From Chromatiales bacterium (GTDB taxonomy: Bacteria > Pseudomonadota > Gammaproteobacteria > SZUA-140), in assembly GCA_031285245.1 (NCBI GenBank), contig JAITWN010000086.1, forward strand, positions 1 to 10,013: 10,013 nucleotides of DNA. Direction: 5' to 3'. Under the pieces are notes generated by a model that saw nothing but the letters and a program-made list of their open reading frames with translations, had not been told where the DNA came from and did no database searches. Made by a program: the position numbers and the translations under genes. The first letter of the stretch is position 1, and the number at the start of each line of letters is the position of its first letter. Below are positions 1-6,916 of the stretch, piece by piece.

Positions 1-3000
1 TTCCGATCTAGCAGTTCGAAGCGCGCGTTGCGATGGTGGAAGTGCTCCGACAGATTGCGCACGAAACGCGGCCATGCCGCTGCACCGGGGATGAGGTCGC
101 GCAGATGCGCCATCATCTGACAACCGTTGCACACACCAAGACCGAAAGTATCAGCGCGCTCGAAGAACGCAGAGAACTCATCGCGCGCACGCGGGTTGAA
201 CAAAATGGCGCGCGCCCAGCCCGCGCCTGCACCAAGCACATCGCCATAGGAGAAGCCGCCGCAGGCTGCGATGCCCTGAAAATTAGCAAGCGTGATTCGC
301 CCTGAAAGTACATCACTCATGTGCACATCGTAGCTGCGAAATCCAGCGCGCTCGAAAGCAGCGGCCATTTCCATCTGCCCATTGACGCCCTGCTCGCGCA
401 GGATGGCAATTGCAGGACGCGCACCGGTAGCGATGTAAGGTGCAGCGATATTCTCGGCAGGATCAAAGACCAGCTTAGCGCTGAGCCCAGGATCACGCTC
501 GTCGAGCAAACGATCGTATTCCTCGCGCGCCGTGCGCGGATTGTCACGCAAGGACTGCATGCGGTAGCTGGTCTCAGACCAAGCGCGATGCAGTGTGGTG
601 CGACTCTCCGCATAAACCTCGCGCCCCGCGTGCGTGAACACGATGCGATTGCTGGCATCAGGCGCACCGATACGATGGCTAAGCTGAGCAAGCCCAGCGC
701 GATGCAAACGCTCCAACACCTGCGCGACATCAGCGCTACGCACTTGCAACACAGCGCCAAGCTCTTCGCTGAAGAGCACGGCCAGCGTATCTGCGCCAAG
801 CGCATCGAGCGCGATGCGCAGACCCGCATGGCTGGCAAACGCCATTTCGCACAGCGTGACGAAAAGACCACCATCAGAACGATCGTGATAGGCGAGCAGC
901 AAGCTATCCTGATTGAGCGATTGGATCGTCGCGAAGAAACTCTTGAGCATGCCAGGATCATCGAGATCCGCAGGATGGTGCCCGATCTGTTTGTACACCT
1001 GCGCCAGTGCAGAGCCACCGAGACGGTTGTAGCCTTTGCCGAGATCGATCAACAGCAATTCCGTCTCGCCCGCATCGAGGCGCAGCGCTGGTGTCAAGGT
1101 GCGACGCACATCGCAGACCGGCGCAAAAGCGCTGACGATCAGCGACAGCGGCGCCGTCATCTCGCGCTCCTCGCCGTTCTCACGCCAGGCGGTACGCATC
1201 GACAAGGAATCCTTGCCGACGGGGATCGCGATGCCGAGCGCCGGACACAGCTCCATGCCGACGGCTTTCACCGTGTCGAACAATGCAGCATCTTCTCCCG
1301 GCTGGCCCGCCGCAGCCATCCAGTTGGCGGATAACTTGATGTCACCGAGCGCGGCGATGGGCGCGGCAGCAATATTGGTAATCGCTTCACCAACCGCCAT
1401 GCGACCAGAAGCAGCGGGATGAAGCAGCGCGACTGGCGTGCGCTCGCCCATCGCCATCGCTTCGCCCGCATAGCCATCGTAATCAGCGAGCGTGACGGCG
1501 ACATCGGCCACCGGCACTTGCCACCGACCAACCATCTGATCGCGCGCCACCAGACCGGTGACGCTACGATCACCGATGGTGATGAGAAAACGCTTGTCAG
1601 CAACCGCGGGCAAGCGCAGCACGCGTAGCGCGGCTTCGTTCACAGCGATGCCCGCCATGTGCAATTCAGATTTGGCGTAAGGATGATGATTGACGTTGCG
1701 CAGCGTCTTCGGCGGCTTGCCGAAGAGCAGCGACATCGGCATATCGACAGGCAGATTGTCGAACCAGCCATCACCGACAGTGAGATGTTCATCGACGATC
1801 ACTTCGCCGACCACCGCGTGCGGGCAGCGCTCGCGTTCGCAGATCGCCTGAAAAGCAGCGAGATGCTCAGGCATCACCGCAAGCACATAGCGCTCCTGCG
1901 ATTCGTTGCACCAGATCTGCATCGGCGACATGCGGCCATCATCACTCGGCACCGCGCGCAGTTCGATGCGCGCGCCGCGCGCGCTGTCATGCACCAGTTC
2001 CGGCAGCGCATTGGACAAACCGCCCGCACCAACATCGTGAATAGACACGATGGGATTATCCGCACCGAGCTGCCAGCAGCGATCGATCACTTCCTGACAA
2101 CGTCGCTGCATTTCTGGATTGCCGCGCTGCACCGAAGCGAAATCAAGATCAGAGCTGCTCGTCCCGCTCGCCATCGAAGATGCTGCGCCACCGCCGAGGC
2201 CGATCAAGAGTGCCGGGCCGCCGAGCACGACGAGCTGCGCAGTCTGCGGCAAATCATGCTTGGCGATATCAGCGGCGCGGATGTTGCCGAGGCCACCCGC
2301 CACCATGATCGGTTTGTGATAACCACGCAGCCGCTCGCCGCCCGGCCCGGGCACGCGCTCTTCATAAGTGCGGAAGTAGCCGGTGAGATTGGGACGACCG
2401 AATTCGTTGTTGAATGCCGCGGCTCCAATTGGCCCTTCCAGCATGATTTGTAGCGCCGATACGATGCGCGCTGGACGGCCATGATCTGTTTCCCAGGGCT
2501 GTTCACCACCAGGAATGCGCAGATTCGACACGGAGAAGCCGCACAAACCCGCTTTGGGTTTGGCACCACGGCCGGTAGCGCCTTCGTCGCGAATCTCTCC
2601 GCCCGCACCCGTCGCCGCACCCGGGAACGGCGAGATCGCCGTCGGATGGTTGTGCGTTTCGACTTTGATGTTGATGTGAATGTCTTCAGCGCTGCGTTGA
2701 TACGTACCCGACTGCGGATCAGGATGAAAACGCTGCCCTGCTGAGCCAACGATCACTGCCGCGTTATCGCGATAGGCCGAAAGAATGCCGTCTGGCGAGC
2801 GCTGGCTGGTGTTACGAATCATGTTGAACAGGCTGCGCTCTTGCGGCTTGCCGTCGATGATCCAATCGGCGTTGAAGATCTTGTGGCGGCAGTGCTCGGA
2901 ATTGGCCTGCGCAAACATCATCAACTCGACATCGCTCGGATTGCGCTCGATGCTGCGAAAACTCTCGACCAGGTAATCGATCTCATCAGCGCTGAGCGCA

Positions 3001-3551
3001 AGACCAAGTTCGCGATCGACATCGACGAGCGCAGCGCGTCCGCCCTGAAGCACATCGACCACGTGCAGCGGCTGCGGCTCAGCCTGCTGAAACAGCGCTT
3101 CGGCTTCATCCGCTGAATACAGCACGGTTTCCGTCATGCGGTCATGGAACAGCGCCGCAACGCGTGCAAGCTCGCTCTCGCTGAACTCACCTTGAACGCT
3201 CTGCTCAAGCGTATAAACGATGCCGCGCTCGATGCGCCGTATCGAATCAAGTCCGCAGATATGAGCGATGTCAGTCGCTTTGCTGGACCACGGCGTCACC
3301 GTGCCAGGACGCGGCACTACCAGCAGCTCGCATCCTGCATGACTTGCAATCTGTGCATCGTCGCGTGGACCGTAGCTGAGCAAACGCTCCAGCACATCGC
3401 GCTGCGCGGCGCTGAGCGATTGTTCGAGATCGACGAAATGAACATAGCGGGAAGTGATGCGCGCAAGTGTGGGCAGCAGCGTGCGCACTTCTTGTTCGAG
3501 TTTTTCGAGACGAAAACGGGAATGCGCGGCGCTGCCGCTCAGACGTAGCAT
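1..3551 (-). CDS. purL: Phosphoribosylformylglycinamidine synthase (FGAM synthase), large single-chain type, 3' end off window
   Basis: Fourth step of purine synthesis: FGAR + glutamine + ATP gives FGAM. The reading frame is open from an ATG at 3551 to the left edge, 1183 codons; E. coli PurL is about 1295 residues, so roughly 110 C-terminal residues are missing. The N-terminus (MLRLSGSAAHSRFRLEKL) and the PWSSKATDIAH block match the PurS-like N-terminal domain. VETHNHPTAISP near residue 300 is the conserved His region of the synthase domain, followed by the glycine-rich GAATGAGGEIRDEG. A glutaminase domain follows with the nucleophile motif GVCNGCQMM; the nucleophilic Cys is about residue 1141 (codon 129-131). 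The His and Glu of that triad lie beyond the edge. This is the fused form, not the separate purS/purL/purQ genes. It starts 66 bp after purC on the same strand, so co-transcription is likely. The ribosome site is weak (GGA about 7 nt upstream). No internal stop or frameshift was seen. Confidence 0.97.
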   Translation of the reverse strand, partial: MLRLSGSAAHSRFRLEKLEQEVRTLLPTLARITSRYVHFVDLEQSLSAAQRDVLERLLSYGPRDDAQIASHAGCELLVVPRPGTVTPWSSKATDIAHICGLDSIRRIERGIVYTLEQSVQGEFSESELARVAALFHDRMTETVLYSADEAEALFQQAEPQPLHVVDVLQGGRAALVDVDRELGLALSADEIDYLVESFRSIERNPSDVELMMFAQANSEHCRHKIFNADWIIDGKPQERSLFNMIRNTSQRSPDGILSAYRDNAAVIVGSAGQRFHPDPQSGTYQRSAEDIHINIKVETHNHPTAISPFPGAATGAGGEIRDEGATGRGAKPKAGLCGFSVSNLRIPGGEQPWETDHGRPARIVSALQIMLEGPIGAAAFNNEFGRPNLTGYFRTYEERVPGPGGERLRGYHKPIMVAGGLGNIRAADIAKHDLPQTAQLVVLGGPALLIGLGGGAASSMASGTSSSDLDFASVQRGNPEMQRRCQEVIDRCWQLGADNPIVSIHDVGAGGLSNALPELVHDSARGARIELRAVPSDDGRMSPMQIWCNESQERYVLAVMPEHLAAFQAICERERCPHAVVGEVIVDEHLTVGDGWFDNLPVDMPMSLLFGKPPKTLRNVNHHPYAKSELHMAGIAVNEAALRVLRLPAVADKRFLITIGDRSVTGLVARDQMVGRWQVPVADVAVTLADYDGYAGEAMAMGERTPVALLHPAASGRMAVGEAITNIAAAPIAALGDIKLSANWMAAAGQPGEDAALFDTVKAVGMELCPALGIAIPVGKDSLSMRTAWRENGEEREMTAPLSLIVSAFAPVCDVRRTLTPALRLDAGETELLLIDLGKGYNRLGGSALAQVYKQIGHHPADLDDPGMLKSFFATIQSLNQDSLLLAYHDRSDGGLFVTLCEMAFASHAGLRIALDALGADTLAVLFSEELGAVLQVRSADVAQVLERLHRAGLAQLSHRIGAPDASNRIVFTHAGREVYAESRTTLHRAWSETSYRMQSLRDNPRTAREEYDRLLDERDPGLSAKLVFDPAENIAAPYIATGARPAIAILREQGVNGQMEMAAAFERAGFRSYDVHMSDVLSGRITLANFQGIAACGGFSYGDVLGAGAGWARAILFNPRARDEFSAFFERADTFGLGVCNGCQMMAHLRDLIPGAAAWPRFVRNLSEHFHHRNARFELLDR

Positions 3552-3593
3552 GTTCGGTCCAATTCGGGCGATGAGCCCTGATGCAAGATTGAG

Positions 3594-3610
3594 GGGCGCA
3601 GCGCGCGCCC
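3594..3610 (-). other. GC-rich hairpin in the purC-purL gap
   Basis: Inverted repeat GGGCGC / GCGCCC with a 5-nt loop, just after the purC stop codon. It lacks a run of T on the minus strand, so it is more likely an RNA-stability or partial attenuation element than a full terminator. Function is inferred only. Confidence 0.35.
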
Positions 3611-3617
3611 ACACGGA

Positions 3618-4331
3618 CTAACCGGAAGTGACTCCGAGCCTGTTCGCCACTTCCTGATAGGCCTCAACGACGCCGCCGAGATCCTGCCGAAAACGATCTT
3701 TGTCGAGCTTGCGTCCGGTGTCGACATCCCACAAACGACAACCATCGGCGGTGAATTCATCACCGAGCACAATCCGCCCCTGAAAGCGACCGAATTCGAG
3801 CTTGTAATCGACGAGCACAATGCCAGCATCGAGAAAAAGCTGCTTGAGCACATCGTTCACTTCGAAAGCGAGGCGCTTCATGATAGCGATCTCATCATCG
3901 CTCGCCCAGCCGAAGGCGCGGATGTGATACTCATTCACCATCGGATCGTGGAGTTCGTCGTTCTTCAAGAAGAACTCGAACGTCGGCGGATCGAGCTCCA
4001 TGTTTTCAGCCACACCGAGGCGGCGGCAGATACTGCCCGCCGTGCGATTGCGCACCACACATTCGACCGGAATCATCTCCAAACGCTTCACCAGCGAGTC
4101 GCTGTCAGAAAGCAAGCGCTCGAAATGCGTCGGGATACCGGCCCGTTCCAGATGCTGCATGATGAAAGCATTGGTGCGATTGTTGGTCGCGCCCTTGTTG
4201 GCAAGCTGCTCTTTCTTGCGACCGTCAAAAGCCGACGTGTCATCGCGAAAACGCATCACCAAACGGTCAGGATCGTTCGTGGCGTAGACCGACTTTGCTT
4301 TGCCTGAATACAACTCCCGCTCGATCTGCAT
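3618..4331 (-). CDS. purC: Phosphoribosylaminoimidazole-succinocarboxamide synthase (SAICAR synthase)
   Basis: Joins aspartate to CAIR with ATP to give SAICAR in purine synthesis; a soluble cytoplasmic enzyme. The protein starts MQIERELYSGKAKSVYAT, the family's nucleotide-binding N-terminus. It contains the signature blocks VECVVRNRTAGS, LKNDELHDPMVNE, LVDYKLEFG and LGDEFTADGCRLWD in the expected order. From the ATG at 4331 it is 237 residues, the same length as E. coli PurC. A GTG three codons upstream (4340) is possible but has no Shine-Dalgarno sequence; the ATG has a weak GAGTG about 8 nt upstream. It sits 97 bp after bamC and 66 bp before purL, so purine genes follow dapA-bamC in one direction. 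Confidence 0.97.
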   Translation of the reverse strand: MQIERELYSGKAKSVYATNDPDRLVMRFRDDTSAFDGRKKEQLANKGATNNRTNAFIMQHLERAGIPTHFERLLSDSDSLVKRLEMIPVECVVRNRTAGSICRRLGVAENMELDPPTFEFFLKNDELHDPMVNEYHIRAFGWASDDEIAIMKRLAFEVNDVLKQLFLDAGIVLVDYKLEFGRFQGRIVLGDEFTADGCRLWDVDTGRKLDKDRFRQDLGGVVEAYQEVANRLGVTSG

Positions 4332-4386
4332 GCTGTTCACTCGGTTTTTTTACTCAGTTTTCGCTTGGGGGCTCAAGGATAAAGCG

Positions 4387-4425
4387 GGTAGACGCTGGCG
4401 TCCACCTGGCCCCAGACGTCTCTGG
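4387..4425 (-). other. Tandem hairpins between bamC and purC
   Basis: Read on the minus strand, the bamC stop is followed first by CCAGA-GACG-TCTGG (4412-4425). Then comes an 8-bp stem GGTGGACG / CGTCTACC with one G-U pair and a CCAG loop (4387-4406). Neither is followed by a clear T run. They could act as a partial terminator or a processing site separating bamC from purC expression. The structures are visible; the role is inferred. Confidence 0.35.
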
Positions 4426-4428
4426 CGC

Positions 4429-4689
4429 TCAGGGTGTCACGCCGACGCGGCGTGGCGGCTGTTCCAATGCTTCGGCAGCTTGAGCGTCCACGGGCGCCTG
4501 CGCCCCCTCTGCCGGTCGCGGGATTTCCATCGCCTGGCTGTAAGGAGGCGCGCTGAGGCCCTCAGGGATGATCAGCGGCGGGCGTTCGCGACTTTCAAGG
4601 TAGCTCATGTCACGAGGCGTCGAGCAGGCCGTCAGCGCAGCGAACATCGTCAGTAGGATGAGTGCGCTCGCCAGCCAGCGCTGCGTCAT
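4429..4689 (-). CDS. bamC: Short BamC-like outer-membrane lipoprotein (BAM complex), N-terminal segment only
   Basis: Predicted 86-residue lipoprotein. A signal peptide (MTQRWLASALILLTMFAALTAC) ends in the lipobox LTAC with the lipidated Cys at residue 22, leaving about 65 mature residues. These include YLESRERPPLIIPEGLSAPP and a later SQAMEIPRPAEG, which resemble the extended, unstructured start of E. coli BamC (YLEAAPLAELHAPAG), the part that binds BamD. Full-length BamC is about 344 residues with two helix-grip domains, and both are absent here. Position between dapA and purC is the classical bamC (nlpB) place, which supports the call. The start at 4689 is chosen because it places the signal peptide at the N-terminus and has AGGAG about 9 nt upstream; it lies 26 bp after the dapA stop. 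A longer frame reaching 4833 would overlap dapA and is rejected. The mature part is rich in Pro and Ala and probably disordered. Confidence 0.8.
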   Translation of the reverse strand: MTQRWLASALILLTMFAALTACSTPRDMSYLESRERPPLIIPEGLSAPPYSQAMEIPRPAEGAQAPVDAQAAEALEQPPRRVGVTP

Positions 4690-4715
4690 TGGAGAAGTCT
4701 CCTCTGCCCTTGTGC

Positions 4716-5591
4716 TCACAGCGCGCCCGCCGCCCGCAGTTCCTGCTCCAAGCGCGCATGGCAGGGCTCGGACAGCGTCGTCAGTGGCAAACGGATGCCT
4801 GGTGGGATCAACCCCATGCGGTGCATCGCCCATTTCACCGGAATCGGATTGGATTCCACGAACAGCCCGGTATGCAGCGGCGCAATGCGGGCATCGATAC
4901 GCGCTGCTTCTTCGGCGTCACCACGCAGCGCCGCAGCGCACATATCCTGCATCGCCTTGGGCACGACATTGGCCGTGACCGAAATCACGCCCTGACCACC
5001 GGCAAGAATGAATTCGCGCGCGGTGGCATCATCACCGCTGTAGAGCTCGAGGCGATCGCCACAAAGATCTTTCAACTCGCGCACACGTTCGAGCTTGCCC
5101 GTTGCTTCCTTGAAGCCAACGATGTTGGGAATGCGCGAAAGTCTGCCTGCGGTGGCAGGCAGCAGATCACACGCGGTGCGCCCCGGAACGTTGTAGAGAA
5201 TCTGCGGAATCGGCACTGCATCAGCTACTGTTTGGTAATGCTGGTACAGACCTTCCTGCGTCGGCTTGTTGTAATAAGGCGTCACTAGCAAACAAGCATC
5301 CGCGCCGCTCCTCATGGCGGAGCGCGTGAGATCGATGGCTTCGCGCGTGCAATTGGCGCCGGTGCCGGCGATCACCGGTACGCGTCCACGCGCCATCTCG
5401 ACGACACGGCAAATGACTTCGCAGTGTTCTTTTTCATCAAGCGTAGCGGATTCGCCGGTGGTGCCGACAGCAACGATCGCGCTCGTACCCGCAGTGATGT
5501 GAAATTCGACCAGGCGCTGCAAGCAATCGAAATCTACGACCCCGTTCTCGCGCATGGGAGTAACCAACGCAACCATACTACCGCGAAACAT
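4716..5591 (-). CDS. dapA: 4-hydroxy-tetrahydrodipicolinate synthase
   Basis: Condenses pyruvate with aspartate semialdehyde, the first committed step of the diaminopimelate/lysine branch that feeds peptidoglycan. The protein is 291 residues (E. coli 292) and forms the family's TIM barrel. Numbering from MFRGSMVALVTPM, the catalytic residues fall exactly where expected: T44 and T45 in VGTTGESATL, Y107 in TPYYNKP, Y133 and R138 in ILYNVPGRT, and the Schiff-base lysine K161 in GFKEATG. The start at 5591 has GGAGA 5 nt upstream and matches the family N-terminus; in-frame starts up to 5663 would cross the candidate promoter and were not used. It is the first gene of a probable dapA-bamC-purC-purL unit and is divergent from bcp. 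Confidence 0.98.
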   Translation of the reverse strand: MFRGSMVALVTPMRENGVVDFDCLQRLVEFHITAGTSAIVAVGTTGESATLDEKEHCEVICRVVEMARGRVPVIAGTGANCTREAIDLTRSAMRSGADACLLVTPYYNKPTQEGLYQHYQTVADAVPIPQILYNVPGRTACDLLPATAGRLSRIPNIVGFKEATGKLERVRELKDLCGDRLELYSGDDATAREFILAGGQGVISVTANVVPKAMQDMCAAALRGDAEEAARIDARIAPLHTGLFVESNPIPVKWAMHRMGLIPPGIRLPLTTLSEPCHARLEQELRAAGAL

Positions 5592-5634
5592 GAAATCTCC
5601 AATTTTGAGGGAGGGGGGCGCTGACAGAGGGTTC

Positions 5635-5663
5635 ATATTACTGTCCTTACCGGGGGATGACAA
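5635..5663 (-). promoter_or_regulatory. Candidate sigma-70 promoter for dapA
   Basis: On the minus strand TTGTCA (5658-5663), a 17-bp spacer, then TAATAT (5635-5640). Start of transcription would be near 5628, giving a 5' leader of about 37 nt before the dapA ATG. The -35 matches consensus at 5 of 6 positions and the -10 at 4 of 6. Predicted by eye. Confidence 0.5.
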
Positions 5664-5665
5664 TC

Positions 5666-5695
5666 GTGACGATCCACATGCAGCGGCAGTATCAT
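5666..5695 (+). promoter_or_regulatory. Candidate sigma-70 promoter for bcp
   Basis: GTGACG (5666-5671), 18-bp spacer, TATCAT (5690-5695), with transcription starting near 5702 and about 26 nt before the bcp ATG. The -10 is good and the -35 is moderate. It lies back to back with the candidate dapA promoter, the two -35 boxes only 2 bp apart, so a single bound protein could affect both. Predicted by eye. Confidence 0.35.
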
Positions 5696-5727
5696 GAGCA
5701 CCGCTCTTGATTCAATGAGAAGAACAC

Positions 5728-6204
5728 ATGACGCAGATCGCTATCGGTAAAAAAGTACCTGATTTCACCGCCCCCACCACTAGCGACGACGCATTCCGTC
5801 TCAGCGAGCACCGGGGCAAAATTGTCGTGCTGTATTTTTACCCCAAGGACAGTACGCCTGGCTGCACGCTCGAAAGCCAGGATTTTCGCGATCTGCACGC
5901 CAAGTTCAAACGCGCCGGTGCAGTGATTTACGGTATTTCACGCGACAGCATTAAATCGCATGAGAAATTCAAATGCGCGCAGGAAATGCCCTTCGAACTC
6001 ATCAGCGATGCTGATGAGCAACTGTGCACGCTGTTTGACGTCATCCGCATGAAGAATATGTATGGCAAGCAGGTGCGCGGCATAGAGCGCAGCACCTTCC
6101 TGATCGATGCCGAAGGCAAACTGCATCAGGAATGGCGCAAGGTCAAAGTCGAGAATCACGCCGCTGAAGTGCTGGAAGCCGTGAAGGCTTTGGCGAAGGA
6201 GTAG
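5728..6204 (+). CDS. bcp: Peroxiredoxin, Bcp/PrxQ family (thiol peroxidase)
   Basis: Reduces hydrogen peroxide and organic peroxides in the cytoplasm, normally recycled by thioredoxin. The 158-residue protein has the thioredoxin-fold start GKKVPDFTAPTT and the active-site block YFYPKDSTPGCT, with the peroxidatic Cys at residue 46. In E. coli Bcp the resolving Cys is five residues later; here that site is Gln51 (CTLESQ). Another Cys occurs at residue 83 (EKFKC), matching the position used as resolving Cys in PrxQ of Xylella fastidiosa, so this is probably an atypical two-Cys enzyme of that subtype. A third Cys lies in DEQLCTLF. The later RSTFLIDAEGK block is family-typical. The ATG has GAGAAG about 6 nt upstream. 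The gene is divergent from dapA, as in other gammaproteobacteria, but without gcvR between them. Confidence 0.95.
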   Translation: MTQIAIGKKVPDFTAPTTSDDAFRLSEHRGKIVVLYFYPKDSTPGCTLESQDFRDLHAKFKRAGAVIYGISRDSIKSHEKFKCAQEMPFELISDADEQLCTLFDVIRMKNMYGKQVRGIERSTFLIDAEGKLHQEWRKVKVENHAAEVLEAVKALAKE

Positions 6205-6234
6205 CGCGAGCGTCAGGCTAAGCGCTGTCAGCAT

Positions 6235-6260
6235 CGGGAGAGTTGCCACTCCCGGTGTTT
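6235..6260 (+). terminator. Probable bcp terminator
   Basis: Stem CGGGAG / CTCCCG (6235-6240 and 6249-6254) with an 8-nt loop, then GTGTTT, 30 bp after the bcp stop codon. The short, impure T run makes it a moderate candidate. Confidence 0.5.
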
Positions 6261-6283
6261 AGGGAAGTCTGAAAACCCCGCAT

Positions 6284-6359
6284 CGCCACTGCGAGGGACG
6301 TTAGCCCCGTGGCAATCCATACGGCCACGTGGACTCTTCGGCTGCACCTCGCAATGACG
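6284..6359. repeat. Nested imperfect palindrome, dispersed intergenic repeat type
   Basis: A 76-bp element with 13-bp outer arms, CGCCACTGCGAGG (6284-6296) and CCTCGCAATGACG (6347-6359), which pair with two mismatches. Inside are AGCC / GGCT (6303-6306, 6340-6343) and CGTGGC / GCCACG (6308-6313, 6324-6329), so the whole could fold into one long hairpin. The arms and the internal GGCAATCCA resemble the TCATTGCGAGG...GGCAATCCA palindromes scattered between genes in many bacterial genomes. Only one copy is in the window, so repetition is inferred. It lies between two convergent genes and encodes no protein. Confidence 0.6.
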
Positions 6360-6423
6360 GAGATTTTTCAGAGGTTCCTTTAGAGCTCCAGGCAGTGTCG
6401 GCGCGCGCCAACTTCACAAAGCA

Positions 6424-6460
6424 CAACGCCCGCTGTCCTCAAAGGGAGCAGCGGGCGTTG
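6424..6460 (-). terminator. Alpha operon terminator (possibly two-way)
   Basis: A perfect 12-bp stem, CAACGCCCGCTG / CAGCGGGCGTTG, with a 13-nt loop. It lies 36 bp past the rplQ stop on the minus strand, followed in that direction by TGCTTTGTG. The stem is symmetrical and could also stop readthrough from bcp. The T run is poor in both directions, but the stem is very strong. Confidence 0.7.
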
Positions 6461-6469
6461 TTGTCATTA

Positions 6470-6487
6470 CCGGCACATCCATGCCGG
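6470..6487 (-). terminator. Second hairpin after rplQ
   Basis: Perfect 6-bp inverted repeat CCGGCA / TGCCGG with a 6-nt loop, between the rplQ stop and the larger 12-bp-stem hairpin. There is no T run; it probably assists termination or protects the 3' end of the transcript. Confidence 0.35.
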
Positions 6488-6496
6488 CACGCAAGA

Positions 6497-6880
6497 TCAG
6501 GCTGATTCCGAGCTAGCGTCTTGCGGGCGATCGACGAGCTCGACATAAGCAACCGGCGCATTGTCGCCAGGGCGAAAGCCAGCTTTCATGATGCGCAGAT
6601 AACCACCAGGGCGATTCTTGTAGCGCGGGCCAAGCTCGTTGAAGAGTTTGGTAACTGCTTCGCGATCACGGATGCGATCAAAGGCCAGACGACGCTTCAT
6701 GGGTTCGTCAATCTTCGCCAGCGTGATCAGGGGTTCGATCACCCGACGCAGTTCCTTGGCCTTCGGCAAGGTGGTGCGGATGATTTCATGATGCACGAGG
6801 GAGGCCGCCATGTTGCGGTACATCGCCTTGCGATGGCTGCTGTTACGGCCTAGTTTTCTACCACTTTTACGGTGACGCAT
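6497..6880 (-). CDS. rplQ: 50S ribosomal protein L17
   Basis: Large-subunit ribosomal protein near the exit-tunnel region. The 127-residue protein begins MRHRKSGRKLGRNSSHRKAM, the L17 hallmark, and includes TTLPKAKELRRVIEPLITLAK and NRPGGYLRI. Length equals E. coli L17. The start has GAGG 5 nt upstream. It follows rpoA by 36 bp as the last gene of the alpha operon and is followed by strong hairpins. Confidence 0.98.
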   Translation of the reverse strand: MRHRKSGRKLGRNSSHRKAMYRNMAASLVHHEIIRTTLPKAKELRRVIEPLITLAKIDEPMKRRLAFDRIRDREAVTKLFNELGPRYKNRPGGYLRIMKAGFRPGDNAPVAYVELVDRPQDASSESA

Positions 6881-6916
6881 GTGTGCCTCAAGCTCTAGGG
6901 AGGGGTCGCGAACGCC

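Noticed and set aside
321..2453. Long plus-strand open frames (321-1334, 1659-2453) opposite purL
   Set aside because: They are antisense to an uninterrupted purL frame, have Arg/His-rich composition typical of the reverse strand of GC-rich genes, and match no family.
4341..4375. Possible purC promoter (TTGAGC with TAAAAA 18 bp downstream) and a PurR-like site
   Set aside because: Both boxes are weak and the A-rich tract could be chance; no palindromic PurR operator could be recognised.
4689..4833. Longer start for bamC
   Set aside because: It would overlap the end of dapA by more than 100 bp and bury the signal peptide in the middle of the protein.
5591..5663. Upstream starts for dapA
   Set aside because: The added residues do not match the family and the DNA covers the candidate promoter; the ATG at 5591 has a good ribosome site.
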